Below are positions 1 to 8,695 of a DNA stretch of 64,000 nt, one piece after another. Every line of letters starts with the position of its first letter. Within the stretch, counting starts at the first letter, position 1. The notes below the pieces were generated by a model. The model saw only the letters and a program-made list of their open reading frames with translations. It made no database searches and was not told where the DNA came from. The DNA is from an uncultured Campylobacter sp. GTDB lineage: Bacteria > Campylobacterota > Campylobacteria > Campylobacterales > Campylobacteraceae. The stretch lies in contig CAMCEN010000006.1 in assembly GCA_945873855.1 (NCBI GenBank), positions 1-64,000 of the forward strand, in the 5' to 3' direction. The position numbers and the translations under genes were made by a program.

Positions 1-9
1 TTTTGGTGC

Positions 10-89
10 TTTTTACCAAAGTTCGCTTGTGCTTCGTCTTCGACGGACACCAAGTCCGTCTCATTCGCAGACACTCACTTTGGCAAAAA
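10..89. repeat. Variable-arm hairpin repeat, copy 1
   Basis: Outer arms at 10-22 and 77-89 pair over 13 positions with one mismatch (ACCAAAGT against ACTTTGGC). Inside is a perfect 7-bp hairpin, GACGGAC at 42-48 and GTCCGTC at 54-60, followed by TCTCATTCGCAG. The same core layout recurs at 24611-24732 and 63862-63962 with different outer arms. It is non-coding; function is unknown, possibly terminator or REP-like. Confidence 0.6.
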
Positions 90-171
90 TCCCTCAAAAA
101 TACTCGCAAGTTTATCTTTTACAAGATAATTATAGAATTTATTAAACTTTGGCTTTTAACTTTAACAAACT

Positions 172-273
172 AGCATTGTTAATTAAGAAATTACAATTTA
201 TCTAGGGAATTCCAGAATTCCTATAAGAAAGAAAATAAAAAAAAGACGAAGTAATTTTTTAATTAACAATGCT
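172..273. repeat. 23-bp inverted repeat immediately upstream of 5S rRNA
   Basis: Positions 172-194 and 251-273 are reverse complements over 23 bp with one mismatch, enclosing about 56 bp that holds a degenerate GAATTC palindrome (206-221). The right arm ends at the 5' end of the 5S RNA. This could be an rRNA processing stem, as commonly flanks mature rRNAs, or another inserted hairpin. The pairing is seen directly; the role is inferred. Confidence 0.6.
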
Positions 274-387
274 CGTGGCTATACAGACGAGGAAACGCCT
301 TGCTCCATCTCGAACCAAGAAGCTAAGCTCGTCATGGCTGATGATACTATCTCTTACTGGGACTGGAAAAGTAGGTCGCTGCGAGCT
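271..387 (+). rRNA. rrf: 5S ribosomal RNA
   Basis: The segment has the 5S signature: GAGGAAACGCC, CCATCTCGAACC, AGAAGCTAAGC and a 3' strand that closes a terminal stem. Positions 271-279 pair with 378-386 over nine base pairs including wobbles. Length is about 116 nt, normal for bacterial 5S. A T-rich tract follows at 399-425 and may help termination. No recognisable 23S 3' end lies in the 270 bp upstream, so the gene is either spaced well away from 23S or is a detached copy. Confidence 0.93.
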
Positions 388-578
388 TTGTTAAAAGATT
401 TCTTTTTTATTCTTATTTCTTTTTTAATCCTATTTCACAAAATCAATTTAGAATAATTAAAATATTTTTTATTAAAAGCTTTATAAACTTTTATTTTTAA
501 ATAAATTCATTTTACTTGTTAATTTCTTTTTATTTTACGCTATAATTAAAACTTCAATTTTATTTTAAAGGAATTACT

Positions 579-803
579 ATGAAAAAATTACTTCTAGCTA
601 TGCTAGCTAGCCTTGCCTTTGCTGCTGTGGATATTAACACAGCTAGCAAAGAAGAGCTGATGAGTTTAAAAGGCATAGGTGCTGCTAAGGCTGAAGCCAT
701 TATCGCAGCTCGTCCTTTTACAAGCACTGATGAGATTAAAAAGGTAAAAGGCATAGGCGAGGGTATTTACAATAATATCAAAGATGAGATTATTGTAAAG
801 TAA
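579..803 (+). CDS. comEA: ComEA-like periplasmic helix-hairpin-helix DNA-binding protein
   Basis: This 74-residue protein starts with a signal peptide (MKKLLLAMLASLAFA, about residues 1-15). A single ComEA-type helix-hairpin-helix pair follows: hairpins SLKGIGAAKAE (about 29-39) and KVKGIGEG (about 55-62), with the family entry motif VDINTASKEEL. In naturally competent bacteria ComEA binds incoming double-stranded DNA in the periplasm; C. jejuni Cj0011c is a similarly short exported form that affects transformation. The start is supported by AAAGGAATTAC just upstream. The gene stands alone between 5S rRNA and a long repeat tract, with a LigE-type ligase next on the same strand. Family assignment is strong; a role in competence here is by homology. 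Confidence 0.88.
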   Translation: MKKLLLAMLASLAFAAVDINTASKEELMSLKGIGAAKAEAIIAARPFTSTDEIKKVKGIGEGIYNNIKDEIIVK

Positions 804-1558
804 GCTTGTTGTGTTATGCTAGGAATTCTAGAATTTTTTGTGATGAGATCCCCCGAAGGGGTCGGGGGATGACACAAGGCTTGGGAATTCTAGAATTCCT
901 AGTAAATTTAAGTAGGAATTCTAGATTAAGAATTATAGATTTAGTCCTAGGAATTCTAAAATTTAGAAAAATCTAGAATTCCTAGCTTAAATTTAGCTAG
1001 AAAATTAGAATTCCTAGTAAATCTAAGTAGGAATTCTCTTTGGGAATTCTAGAATTCCTAGAAAAATTGCTAAGAAAATCTAGAATTCTTAGTAAATCTA
1101 AGCAGGAATTCTAGATTAGGAATTTTAGAATTCCTAGGCTTTTTTTGGGAGGTGGGGGTATTTTTTAGGAATTCTAGTTTAAGAATTCTAGAATCCCTAG
1201 TAAATATTAAGTAGGAATTCTAGATTAGGAATTTTAGAATTCCTAGGCTTTTTGGGGGTTGGGGGGTATTTTTTTAGCTTAGGAATTTTTATAATTCCCT
1301 GTCACCCCTCAGCTTAACTGGGGAATCTCTATATGGAATTCTAGAATTCTTTGTGATGAGATCCCCCGAAGGGGTCGGGGATGATACAAGGCAGTCAAGG
1401 TGAATAATTTTTATAGAGATTGTCCGTAGGGGCCGGACAATGACAAAAGTGGTTGGGAATTTTGGAATTCCTAAAAGATGCCCCCTGACCCCCAGAAAAC
1501 TAGTTGCCAAGTGAGTTGGTTTAGGGAATTTTAATTTATGAATTTTAGTTTTTAAATT
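804..1558. repeat. Dense palindromic repeat tract with no gene
   Basis: These 755 bp hold no convincing gene. They are packed with GGAATTCTAGAATTCC and its halves: perfect copies at 884-899 and 1043-1058, and partial copies near 915, 945, 971, 1029, 1106, 1122, 1170, 1213, 1229 and 1335. Interspersed are REP-like GAGATCCCCCGAAGGGG hairpins (841-880, 1352-1392), a degenerate relative at 1300-1336 and a GC-rich stem at 1411-1448. A motif GGGGGTATTTTT-like (about 1150 and 1265) recurs beside the palindromes. Confidence 0.9.
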
Positions 1559-2374
1559 ATGAAATTTTTATTTTTAATAATACTTAATGTAATATTTGCA
1601 AATGCTGCAATGCTGCTTAAAAACTACGATGGCAGAGAGCTTTCTGGCTGGGTGATGAGCCAAAAGTATGATGGCGTGCGAGCTATCTGGGATGGAAAAA
1701 AGCTAAAATCACGCCAAGGCAAAGAGTTTTGTGCCCCAAAAAGCTTCATTTCACAGCTGCCGCCTTTTAGCATTGATGGCGAGCTCTACGCTGGGACAGG
1801 AGCTTTTGAAAAAACCGCTAGCATCACCGCGCGCTGCGATGAGGACTGGGGCGAGCTTGATTTCCTTATCTTTGATGCGCCAGAAATCAAGGGCGATTTG
1901 CCCACTAGACTAGCACCGCTTAAGGACTTTTTAGCCAAAAATCAAGGCTCGCAAATAAAAATCATAGAACAAATAAAAATAAAAAGTACAAAAGAGGCTT
2001 TTGATTATCTAGATAAAATCACAGCTGGTGGCGGCGAGGGCGTAGTCGTGCGTGACCCAAATGCGCCTTATAAAGACAGTCGCCAAAGCAGCATAATGAA
2101 GCTAAAAAAGTTTTACGACGCTGAGTGCGAGGTAGTTGGCATAAAGCCACGAAAAGATGAAAATAGCGTGGTTGGCTCTGTGGAGTGCAAGGACAGTAAA
2201 AATACCTTTAAAATCGGCTCTGGCTTTGGCAGCCTAAAAATCTGTAAAGGGGCAACCCCAGAAGAAAACTGCCTTAAGACCGGCGATATCATCACCTACA
2301 AATACCAAAATCTAACCAAAAATAAAAAACCTCGCTTTGGAGTGTTTTTGAGAAAAAGAACTGATTTGCGCTAA
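1559..2374 (+). CDS. ligE: Exported ATP-dependent DNA ligase, LigE type
   Basis: This 271-residue protein has a signal peptide (about residues 1-17, ending ANA) and then a minimal ATP-dependent DNA ligase. Visible nucleotidyltransferase motifs: KYDGVR with the adenylated lysine at 36, DGELYAG (73-79), FLIFDAP (102-108), EGVVVRD (160-166) and KLKKFYDAE (181-189), followed by an OB-fold region. Length and lack of extra domains match the LigE group of Haemophilus, Neisseria and Campylobacter (C. jejuni Cj1669c), thought to seal nicks in the periplasm, perhaps on incoming DNA. It uses ATP, so an energy source outside the cytoplasm is an open question for the family. The start is ATG in an AT-rich leader with no strong Shine-Dalgarno. 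It lies between two repeat tracts and 755 bp from comEA. Confidence 0.9.
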   Translation: MKFLFLIILNVIFANAAMLLKNYDGRELSGWVMSQKYDGVRAIWDGKKLKSRQGKEFCAPKSFISQLPPFSIDGELYAGTGAFEKTASITARCDEDWGELDFLIFDAPEIKGDLPTRLAPLKDFLAKNQGSQIKIIEQIKIKSTKEAFDYLDKITAGGGEGVVVRDPNAPYKDSRQSSIMKLKKFYDAECEVVGIKPRKDENSVVGSVECKDSKNTFKIGSGFGSLKICKGATPEENCLKTGDIITYKYQNLTKNKKPRFGVFLRKRTDLR

Positions 2375-2975
2375 GTTTTATTTGCCAAAGAGTTAGTTTT
2401 TCTGGGGGTTAGGGGGTGTCTTTTATCTTAGGGAATTTTAGAATTCTCTACTTTGTCATCCCCCAGCCCCCCCCTTTTTTTTGGGGGGATCTCTATATGG
2501 AATTCTAGAATTTTCGTCATTGCGAGCGAAGCAAAGCAATCTCTAGGAATTCTAGAATTATGCTCGCTTTAGTGGGGTAAGCCCCACTGCTCGCAAATTT
2601 TATAAGGGCTACGCCCTAACCCTTAGGACCCCTAAAACCCCCGCTAAAATCTAGAATTCTCTTGCTTTATCTGCGTTTTTGGGGGAATTCTAAATTTATC
2701 CTTGGGAATTCTAAATTTTGCTTAAAAGAAACCCCCTAACCCCCAGAAAACTAGAATTCCTAGAGATTGCTTTGGTCGCTTTGCTCTCCCCTCAATGACG
2801 GAATTTTAAATGAGATCCCCCGATCAAGTCGGGGGATGACACAAGGCATGTCGGGATGACATAAGTAATAAAGGCGGGTGATTTTTATAGAGATTACTTC
2901 GGTCGCTTTGCTCCCCCCTCAATGACGGAATTTTAGAATTCCTAGAATTCGCTAAAAGAGCAGCACAAAAAACTA
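2375..2975. repeat. Mixed REP-like and GAATTC repeat tract with no gene
   Basis: About 600 bp without a credible gene. It contains GTCATCCCCC...GGGGGATCTC palindromes (2454-2496, 2811-2850), GTCATTGCGAGCGAAGC...GCAATCTC elements in both orientations (2515-2552, 2761-2800, 2898-2932), a GGGGTAAGCCCC hairpin (about 2573-2584), a GGGCTACGCCC stem (about 2607) and many GAATTC half-sites. Several of these families alternate head to tail, as though they inserted into or duplicated beside one another. Confidence 0.85.
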
Positions 2976-3389
2976 CTATATCTTACTAAACTCGCTTTTT
3001 AGTTTGTGTTGCAAGGCATCTGCTAGCATGTCTTTGCCTTGCGAGCGAAGTAGGCTATCAAGGCGGATTAACACATCGGCGATTTTTTGACTCCACACTT
3101 GCTCAGAGCTATTTGTATTCATTTTAGCGATGTGGCGCAGCTCTCTGCTAAAATCGCCTAAAGATTCTTTTAGGCTCTCAGCCGTGTTCTCATCATCTGT
3201 GATAAGCTCGATCTCTCTTATAACTAGGTCGCAAAAATGCTCAAACTCTGCGCTTTTGTTTTGCTTACCAAAGCCATTTTTGCTTTCTTTTTCATCTATT
3301 TCATCGCTGATTTTGTTTATGTTAAAATAAATAAGACTTGAGACCAAAATTACTGCCGCAAGCATCATAAAAAGATTTGAACTATCCAT
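2976..3389 (-). CDS. Small single-pass membrane protein, unknown
   Basis: A 137-residue protein with a short N-terminal segment (MDSSN) and one hydrophobic membrane span at about residues 6-23. A charged region rich in Lys and Glu follows, then a long helical, acidic and likely coiled-coil tail (about 45-137). I do not recognise a family. The topology suggests an anchored protein with a helical domain on one side of the inner membrane. It is transcribed toward the repeat tract and shares the minus strand with the next small gene, 130 bp upstream, but the gap suggests its own promoter. AAAAAGGAT precedes the ATG in the coding strand. Confidence 0.75.
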   Translation of the reverse strand: MDSSNLFMMLAAVILVSSLIYFNINKISDEIDEKESKNGFGKQNKSAEFEHFCDLVIREIELITDDENTAESLKESLGDFSRELRHIAKMNTNSSEQVWSQKIADVLIRLDSLLRSQGKDMLADALQHKLKSEFSKI

Positions 3390-3519
3390 TTTTATCCTTT
3401 TTAATGATTATAGTATTTTGGGCTGTTTTAGTCAAGTAAAAAGGGGGATTTTGGGGCGAGATTTTACTCTAAATAAAATCTCGCTTAAAAGTTTTGCTAG
3501 CTTAAAACTCTTTGCTAGC

Positions 3520-3876
3520 TTAATTCATAGGTCTTGCTGGGCAGTTTCCGACTTTGCAATTTGGCATTTTAGCACCTCTCATAAATACCTTGCAAGCAGA
3601 TGGATAAAACTCCTCGTCTTTGCCAAGCTTAGCCATGTTTTGGCGCATTTCGTATTTGTATTCTTTGCGGAATTTTTTTGCGTCTGCTTCGCTCATGTCT
3701 TTTGTAGCATCCATCATTAAAGCTTGTTTTTGCTCGCAGATTTTACCAAGTTTTTGCATTAGCTCGCTTGCTTGTTTATTTAGCTCAAAGCTTTTTGCCG
3801 CTACATCCTTAGCATCAGCACCAAAGGCAAAACTAGCAAGTAAAGCACTTGCAACAATGATTTTTAGATTTTTCAT
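3520..3876 (-). CDS. Small periplasmic protein, unknown
   Basis: A 118-residue protein with a clear signal peptide (MKNLKIIVASALLASFAFGA, cleaved near residue 20-22). The mature part is helical and lysine-rich with cysteines near residue 47 and three more in the last 26 residues, including CKVGNCP. Cysteine spacing suggests a disulfide or metal site at the C-terminus. AAAGGAGAAAAC lies directly upstream of the ATG, a strong ribosome-binding site. I know of no function; small exported Cys-containing proteins of this type are common in Campylobacter. Confidence 0.8.
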   Translation of the reverse strand: MKNLKIIVASALLASFAFGADAKDVAAKSFELNKQASELMQKLGKICEQKQALMMDATKDMSEADAKKFRKEYKYEMRQNMAKLGKDEEFYPSACKVFMRGAKMPNCKVGNCPARPMN

Positions 3877-3929
3877 GTTTTCTCCTTTAAAAAAGTTAAT
3901 AAATTTTATAGCAAAATTGTGAAATTTAA

Positions 3930-4020
3930 GTGAAGGAATTCTAGAATTTTTAACAAAATCCAGAATTCCCTAGAGAATTCTAAAATTCCCTAGAGAATTC
4001 CAGCAAAAAAATAAAATAAA
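3930..4020. repeat. GAATTC half-site cluster
   Basis: Four degenerate GGAATTCTAGAATT/ GAATTCCCTAGAGAATTC units occur between 3935 and 4005 in the space upstream of the small periplasmic gene and beyond the 3' end of typA. Confidence 0.8.
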
Positions 4021-4032
4021 TTTTAGAATAGG

Positions 4033-4137
4033 CGTAGTGTGCTTGAACTAAAAAGTTGCCGCCGTAGCCGTAGAATACGAAATTCACGGCAAGGCAGCGG
4101 CTTTTTAGTTCAAGCACAATCCGTCACTAATAACAAT
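4033..4137 (-). repeat. 105-bp long-hairpin repeat, copy 1 (3' of typA)
   Basis: The arms 4042-4063 and 4093-4114 pair over about 20 of 22 positions (CTTGAACTAAAAAG against CTTTTTAGTTCAAG and onward). The whole unit, including flanks ATTGTTATTAGTGACGGATT and the closing CACACTACGC, recurs at 24499-24604. In both copies the ATTGTTATTAGTGACGG end lies a few bases after a stop codon, here that of typA, in the same orientation relative to the gene. A mobile hairpin or large terminator are both possible. Confidence 0.8.
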
Positions 4138-4148
4138 TTAAGCAAACC

Positions 4149-5954
4149 CTAGTCTTTTTTACTCATTCTTTTACGTACATTTGGATCAAGATAGCGTTTG
4201 CGAACACGGATATTCTCAGGTGTAACCTCTACTAGCTCATCTTCTTCTATCCACTCTAAGGCACGCTCTAGCGTATTTTTGCGTGGTGGGACTAGCTTGA
4301 TAGCATCATCGCTTCCGCTAGCACGCACATTTGTTAGGTTCTTGCCTTTGATAGGATTTACTTCTAGATCGTTTGTGCGGCTATGCTCGCCTATTATCAT
4401 ACCCACATAGACCTTATCTTGCGGAGAGCAAAACAGCACGCCTCTATCTTGTAAGTTCCATAGCGAATACGCAAGTGCTACGCCGTTTTCCATGCTTATT
4501 AGCGCACCATTGCTGCGGCGTATCTCGCCACTGCTTAGCGGACGAAATTCCAAAAAGCTATGATTCATCACGCCCTCGCCTTTTGTATCAGTTAAAAACT
4601 GCGAGCGAAAGCCTATAAGCCCACGAGCAGGTATCTCAAACTCTATTCTAGTTTGCCCATCGCCTGTTGGGTTCATCGCTTTCATCTCAGCCTTTCTTTT
4701 GCCAAGCTTTTCGATCACAGTGCCAGTACAATCATCAGGCGCATCAATCACCAAGTGCTCAAAAGGCTCGCATTTAACCCCGTCAATCTCACGCACAATA
4801 ACCTCAGGCCTGCCAAGACAAAACTCAAAGCCCTCTCTGCGCATATTCTCAGCCAAAATTGTGATTTGTAGCTCACCACGACCGCTTACTTTAAACTTAC
4901 CTTCGCCCACATTTTCGTATTTCATAGCAATATTTGTTTTCATCTCAGCTTCTAAGCGCTCAGCGATTTTATTGCTAGTTACAAACTTACCCTCAGTTCC
5001 AGCCAAAGGCCCGTCATTTACCGCAAAAACCACGCTTAAAGTAGGCTCTTCAATGTGAAGTGGATCTAGTGGGGCAGGGTTAGTAGGATCAACTATGCTA
5101 TCTCCCACATCAAGAGCCTCAAAGCCAGCGATTGCTACTATATCGCCAGTTCCAGCCTCGTTTATCTCAGTTCGCTCTAGCCCCATAAAGCCTATTAGTT
5201 TGCTAATTCTGCCAGTTGTCTTTGTGCCATCGGCTTTTGCTAGCATTACATTTGCGCCTTTTGCGATTTTGCCATTAAAAATTCTAGCGATACCGATTTT
5301 GCCCACATAATTATCATAATCCAGCGTGAAAACTTGAAGTTGAAGTGGATTGCTATCAGCCCCGCTTGGTGCTGGCACATGAGAGATAATAGTCTCAAAA
5401 AGTGGGATCATATTTTCGTTTGGATCTTCAAGCGCTAGCTTAGCATAGCCGTTTTTAGCAGCTGCGTAGACTACTGGGAATTCTAGTTGCTCATCATTTG
5501 CCCCAAGCGCTACAAAAAGATCAAATATTTCATTTACCACTCTATCTGGGTCGCCGGCTGGCTTATCAATTTTATTTACTACCACAATCGGACGAAGTCC
5601 TAGACTAAGGGCTTTTTTAACGACAAACTTAGTCTGTGGCATAACGCCTTCTTGCGCATCGACTAGCAAAAGCACACCATCAACCATTTTTAGCACACGC
5701 TCAACCTCACCGCCAAAATCAGCGTGTCCTGGAGTGTCAATGATGTTTATTTTATAGTCTTTGTATTTAATAGCAGTGTTTTTACTTAGGATTGTGATTC
5801 CACGCTCTTTTTCTATATCATTGCTGTCCATAACGCGCTCTAAGACTTGCTGATGTTCGCTAAAAGTGCCTGATTGTTTTAGCAGCTCATCTACCATTGT
5901 AGTTTTGCCGTGGTCGACATGTGCGATAACGGCGATATTGCGAATATTACTCAT
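4149..5954 (-). CDS. typA: Ribosome-associated GTPase TypA/BipA
   Basis: A 601-residue translational GTPase. The G domain opens with AHVDHGKTT (residues 11-19), then ERGITI in switch I, DTPGHADF (G3) and NKID (G4). EF-G-like domains II, III and V follow, then the BipA-specific C-terminal domain with [20 protein letters not shown]-like features. TypA binds the ribosome and aids 50S assembly and stress adaptation. The longest frame begins 24 codons earlier, but [16 protein letters not shown] at 5954 is preceded by CAAGGAATTTTC and matches the family start. It is divergent from fliK with 96 bp between. Its 3' end carries the long-hairpin repeat. Confidence 0.97.
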   Translation of the reverse strand: MSNIRNIAVIAHVDHGKTTMVDELLKQSGTFSEHQQVLERVMDSNDIEKERGITILSKNTAIKYKDYKINIIDTPGHADFGGEVERVLKMVDGVLLLVDAQEGVMPQTKFVVKKALSLGLRPIVVVNKIDKPAGDPDRVVNEIFDLFVALGANDEQLEFPVVYAAAKNGYAKLALEDPNENMIPLFETIISHVPAPSGADSNPLQLQVFTLDYDNYVGKIGIARIFNGKIAKGANVMLAKADGTKTTGRISKLIGFMGLERTEINEAGTGDIVAIAGFEALDVGDSIVDPTNPAPLDPLHIEEPTLSVVFAVNDGPLAGTEGKFVTSNKIAERLEAEMKTNIAMKYENVGEGKFKVSGRGELQITILAENMRREGFEFCLGRPEVIVREIDGVKCEPFEHLVIDAPDDCTGTVIEKLGKRKAEMKAMNPTGDGQTRIEFEIPARGLIGFRSQFLTDTKGEGVMNHSFLEFRPLSSGEIRRSNGALISMENGVALAYSLWNLQDRGVLFCSPQDKVYVGMIIGEHSRTNDLEVNPIKGKNLTNVRASGSDDAIKLVPPRKNTLERALEWIEEDELVEVTPENIRVRKRYLDPNVRKRMSKKD

Positions 5955-6000
5955 GAAAATTCCTTGGATATTTTTAAAAGCTCTTATTATAGCTAAAATT

Positions 6001-6016
6001 TGGAATAATTTTTGCA
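6001..6016 (+). promoter_or_regulatory. Sigma-54 promoter of fliK
   Basis: TGGAAT-N5-TTGCA: GG at 6002-6003 and GC at 6014-6015 are exactly 10 bp apart, as RpoN needs. It lies 35 bp before the fliK ATG. Campylobacter hook and rod genes are known RpoN targets. The last base of the -24 box (T for C) deviates from consensus. Confidence 0.75.
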
Positions 6017-6050
6017 TATAAATCAAAAAAATATTTTTTTGGAGTGAAAA

Positions 6051-7769
6051 ATGCTAAACCTTCAAACCACAGCAAGCTCAAAAAACGAACAAAACCCAAT
6101 CCAAAGTGCTACCCAAAATAAAAAAGAAGGTGGCAATGGCGACTTTTTGGGCGCATTGCTAGCTAGTCTAAGCAAAGATACTAGCCACACTGGCTCAAAT
6201 GTATCAAATGAGAACAAAACCCCGCAAAGCAATACGCAAAATACACAAAGCACACAAAATTCTAGCCAAAACTCACCTCAAGCTGAGTTTGACGAACAAA
6301 GTAGTCAAACAATTAACCAAAATTCTAGCAGCCAAAACTCTAGCGAACAAGCAATAAACGATGCAGCGCTAGAAGCAGAAGAAGGCAAAAGCGTGGCACT
6401 TAGCGAACTAAGTGCAAGCAAAGGTGATGTAAGCATAGAAAATATGCCAGAGCAAGAAGCTATAAATGATGAAGGTTTTATGCAAGTGCTAAGCGTATTA
6501 GAGGGCATTTTTGGTGGTGAGGCACCAAATATCGCAAAAATCAGCTCCAGCCTAGAAAAGTTAATTAGCATAGAAGAAAACCTAGCCCAGCTAAAAGATG
6601 TAAAAGATCTAAAAGACCTGCTAAAAATCGCAGAAAAACTAAAACTAGGACTAGAAAAACTAAGCATTACAAACGAGGCTCTAGGTGCTCTAAAATCAAA
6701 ATTTCCAGCACTAGATAAGGCAAATTTCTTTAAGCCTATTGATATAAGCTTAAATCAAGCTGCCCTTAGCGCAAAAAATGCTAAACCAGCCCAGCCAGTA
6801 CTGCTAGCTAGTCTGCTTGGTAAAACTGCGCCAAAGAGCATAACTCAGGTTCTAAAAGAAGCCGAGCTAGAAGCTACAAAAACCCCAAAAACTACCCCAA
6901 AAGAAAGTGGGCTAAAGGGGCTGCTTAATGGCGATGATATAAAAACAAAAGCTCCAAAACAAAGCGCAAACGAGATTGTAGAAAAAGTCCAAAATAAAGT
7001 AGAGCAAAAATCAGCAGCTACTGATCTAAAAGATTTTTTAAAAATCTCTGAGAAAAGCACAAAAGAGCCAAAAATTGCTCCAAGCCCACTGCCAAGCGCA
7101 CCAAAGGTGGCAAAAAGCGAAGTTGATGAGCTAAAAGCCTTTGATATACAAAACTATCTAAATAGCATTAGCAAAAAGGCGGCATCTGCGATAGAAACTA
7201 CCACTCCAAGCGGTGCTGGGACGATAGCTGATATGCAAAGTGAGCCTAGCAATGAGAGCCGCCCTAGCTTTGGCGATGCGATAGAAAACCGCCTAAGCGA
7301 TAATAACTTTAAAGACATGATAACTGCGCTAAAAATGCAAGATAAAATCATCAGCCGTGATATACAACAAAATAGCGTTCGCACCTTTGCTGCCCAAATG
7401 GTAGAAAAAATCAGCGAGTTTAAGCCGCCAGTAACTCGCGTAAATCTCCAGCTGCACCCAGCAGAGCTTGGAGAGGTAAATATTACCATGATAGCACGCG
7501 CAAACAACCTACATGTAAATGTAACTAGCGCAAATGCGACCATGGCTTTGTTTTTACAAAACCAAGCTGAGTTTAAGGCAAACCTTGTAAATATGGGCTT
7601 TAGCGATATACAAATGAGCTTTAGCGACCACAAAGAAGGTAGCAATACACAGCAAAATGCCAACAAAGCCAAAAAAAGCTATGAGAGCGACGAAGATGGT
7701 GTTATGATAAATGAGTTTGAAGGCAGTGCTGAGAGCACGCTAGAAATCGTCTTGCCTAGATATATATAG
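6051..7769 (+). CDS. fliK: Flagellar hook-length control protein FliK
   Basis: A 572-residue protein. The N-terminal two thirds are low-complexity, rich in Ser, Gln, Asn, Lys and Glu, as in FliK molecular rulers. The C-terminal domain (about 445-540) has the conserved hook-length core [18 protein letters not shown] and [18 protein letters not shown]. FliK is secreted while the hook grows and switches the export gate from hook to filament substrates. A sigma-54 promoter and GGAG site precede the ATG, matching the RpoN class of hook genes. In C. jejuni fliK sits with flgD and flgE; here it stands alone, about 55 kb from flgE in this window. Its TAG stop abuts a GAATTC repeat. Confidence 0.93.
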   Translation: MLNLQTTASSKNEQNPIQSATQNKKEGGNGDFLGALLASLSKDTSHTGSNVSNENKTPQSNTQNTQSTQNSSQNSPQAEFDEQSSQTINQNSSSQNSSEQAINDAALEAEEGKSVALSELSASKGDVSIENMPEQEAINDEGFMQVLSVLEGIFGGEAPNIAKISSSLEKLISIEENLAQLKDVKDLKDLLKIAEKLKLGLEKLSITNEALGALKSKFPALDKANFFKPIDISLNQAALSAKNAKPAQPVLLASLLGKTAPKSITQVLKEAELEATKTPKTTPKESGLKGLLNGDDIKTKAPKQSANEIVEKVQNKVEQKSAATDLKDFLKISEKSTKEPKIAPSPLPSAPKVAKSEVDELKAFDIQNYLNSISKKAASAIETTTPSGAGTIADMQSEPSNESRPSFGDAIENRLSDNNFKDMITALKMQDKIISRDIQQNSVRTFAAQMVEKISEFKPPVTRVNLQLHPAELGEVNITMIARANNLHVNVTSANATMALFLQNQAEFKANLVNMGFSDIQMSFSDHKEGSNTQQNANKAKKSYESDEDGVMINEFEGSAESTLEIVLPRYI

Positions 7770-7937
7770 GAATTCTAGAATTTAAATTCCTAGGGAATTC
7801 TAGATTTTATTTTTTTGTGTTTTTAAAAAATCTAGAATTCCTAGGGAATTCTAGATTTTATTTTTTTGGGTTTTTAAAAAATCTAGAATTTCTAGGGAAT
7901 TCTAGATTTTAAAATTCCTTGGGAATTCTAGAATTCC
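7770..7937. repeat. 51-bp tandem hairpin repeat ending in a perfect palindrome
   Basis: Units beginning TAGGGAATTCTAGATTTT start at 7791, 7842 and 7893, a strict 51-bp period. Each has arms GGAATTCTAGATTTT and AAAATCTAGAATTCC around a T-rich loop, so each copy alone can form a stem-loop. A perfect GGAATTCTAGAATTCC ends the tract at 7922-7937. The tract follows fliK and precedes the convergent tRNA gene, and could end transcription from both sides. Confidence 0.88.
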
Positions 7938-8010
7938 TAATATTATTACTTTACTCTTGACTTTTTGATTGATAAAAAATATTTAAAAAATAGATTTATA
8001 ATTTTTGAAG

Positions 8011-8085
8011 TGGTGACCCCTACGAGACTCGAACTCGTGTTACCGCCGTGAAAGGGCGATGTCCTAACCGCTAGACGAAGGGGCC
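8011..8085 (-). tRNA. tRNA-Glu (anticodon TTC)
   Basis: The reverse complement folds as a 75-nt tRNA with encoded CCA: acceptor arm GGCCCCT/GGGGTCA, D-arm TAGCGGTTAGGA, anticodon loop CTTTCAC giving UUC, and T-arm GAGTTCGAGTCTC. The only visible weakness is a G-C/wobble variation in the acceptor stem. Confidence 0.96.
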
Positions 8086-8153
8086 ACAGCGGTTTTAAAA
8101 AAGAACTGGAATTATACCAAGTTTTGCTTAAAAATATATAAAATGGAGAAAAT

Positions 8154-8654
8154 ATGAAAAAAATGCTGTTTTTCAGGGCTTTTGTGCTTAGTTTTTTTGC
8201 GCTATTTTTTATCTCTTGTGCTAGTAAAAATCCAGCGCAAAACAGCGAGCAATATGAGAGTAAGGCTGTGCAAATGCTGATTATTTCGCCACTTGTGCGT
8301 ATAAATGATGCTGGTTTTATTCACTTTAACAAAAACGCTCTAAAGGTGCAGATTTACTCAGCTGGTGCTGGGCTTTTTGAGCTAAAAATCGCTGAGAAAA
8401 TCTGTGTAAATAGCACTTGTTACGCTCCAAAAGACTTTAATGTGAAATTTTTAGGCGATATTTACTATGAAAATATTTTAGCTGATGTAATTGCCTCAAA
8501 ACCACTTTATAATAGAAAACCACAGCCTAATCTTTGTGGCGGATTTAGCCAAAGTTTTGCTGATATTAGCTACGAAGTTTGCGCTGATAAAACAAGCTTT
8601 AAAAGCAAAAAAGCAAAAATCGAGTTTAGAGCTAGCAATGATAAAGAATTTTAA
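8154..8654 (+). CDS. Putative lipoprotein, unknown
   Basis: A 166-residue protein with a type II signal peptide: basic MKKM, a phenylalanine-rich hydrophobic core and a lipobox ISCAS with the lipidated Cys near residue 22. The mature part mixes strands and short helices and has Cys pairs (KICVNSTCYAP near residue 84, LCGG near 128, YEVC near 142) that could form disulfides in the periplasm. No family is recognised. GGAGAAAAT precedes the ATG. It ends 41 bp before gmhA on the same strand and may be co-transcribed with it. Confidence 0.82.
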   Translation: MKKMLFFRAFVLSFFALFFISCASKNPAQNSEQYESKAVQMLIISPLVRINDAGFIHFNKNALKVQIYSAGAGLFELKIAEKICVNSTCYAPKDFNVKFLGDIYYENILADVIASKPLYNRKPQPNLCGGFSQSFADISYEVCADKTSFKSKKAKIEFRASNDKEF

Positions 8655-8695
8655 AATTTGTGCTAGAATTGCTTAAAAAATTTTAAGGATAAAAG

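Noticed and set aside
1289-1510. Minus-strand 73-codon frame in the repeat tract
   Set aside because: It is made wholly of repeat sequence, lacks a ribosome-binding site and has no protein-like composition.
5955-6026. 24-codon N-terminal extension of typA
   Set aside because: It overlaps the fliK promoter region, adds residues absent from the family, and the inner ATG has a good ribosome-binding site.
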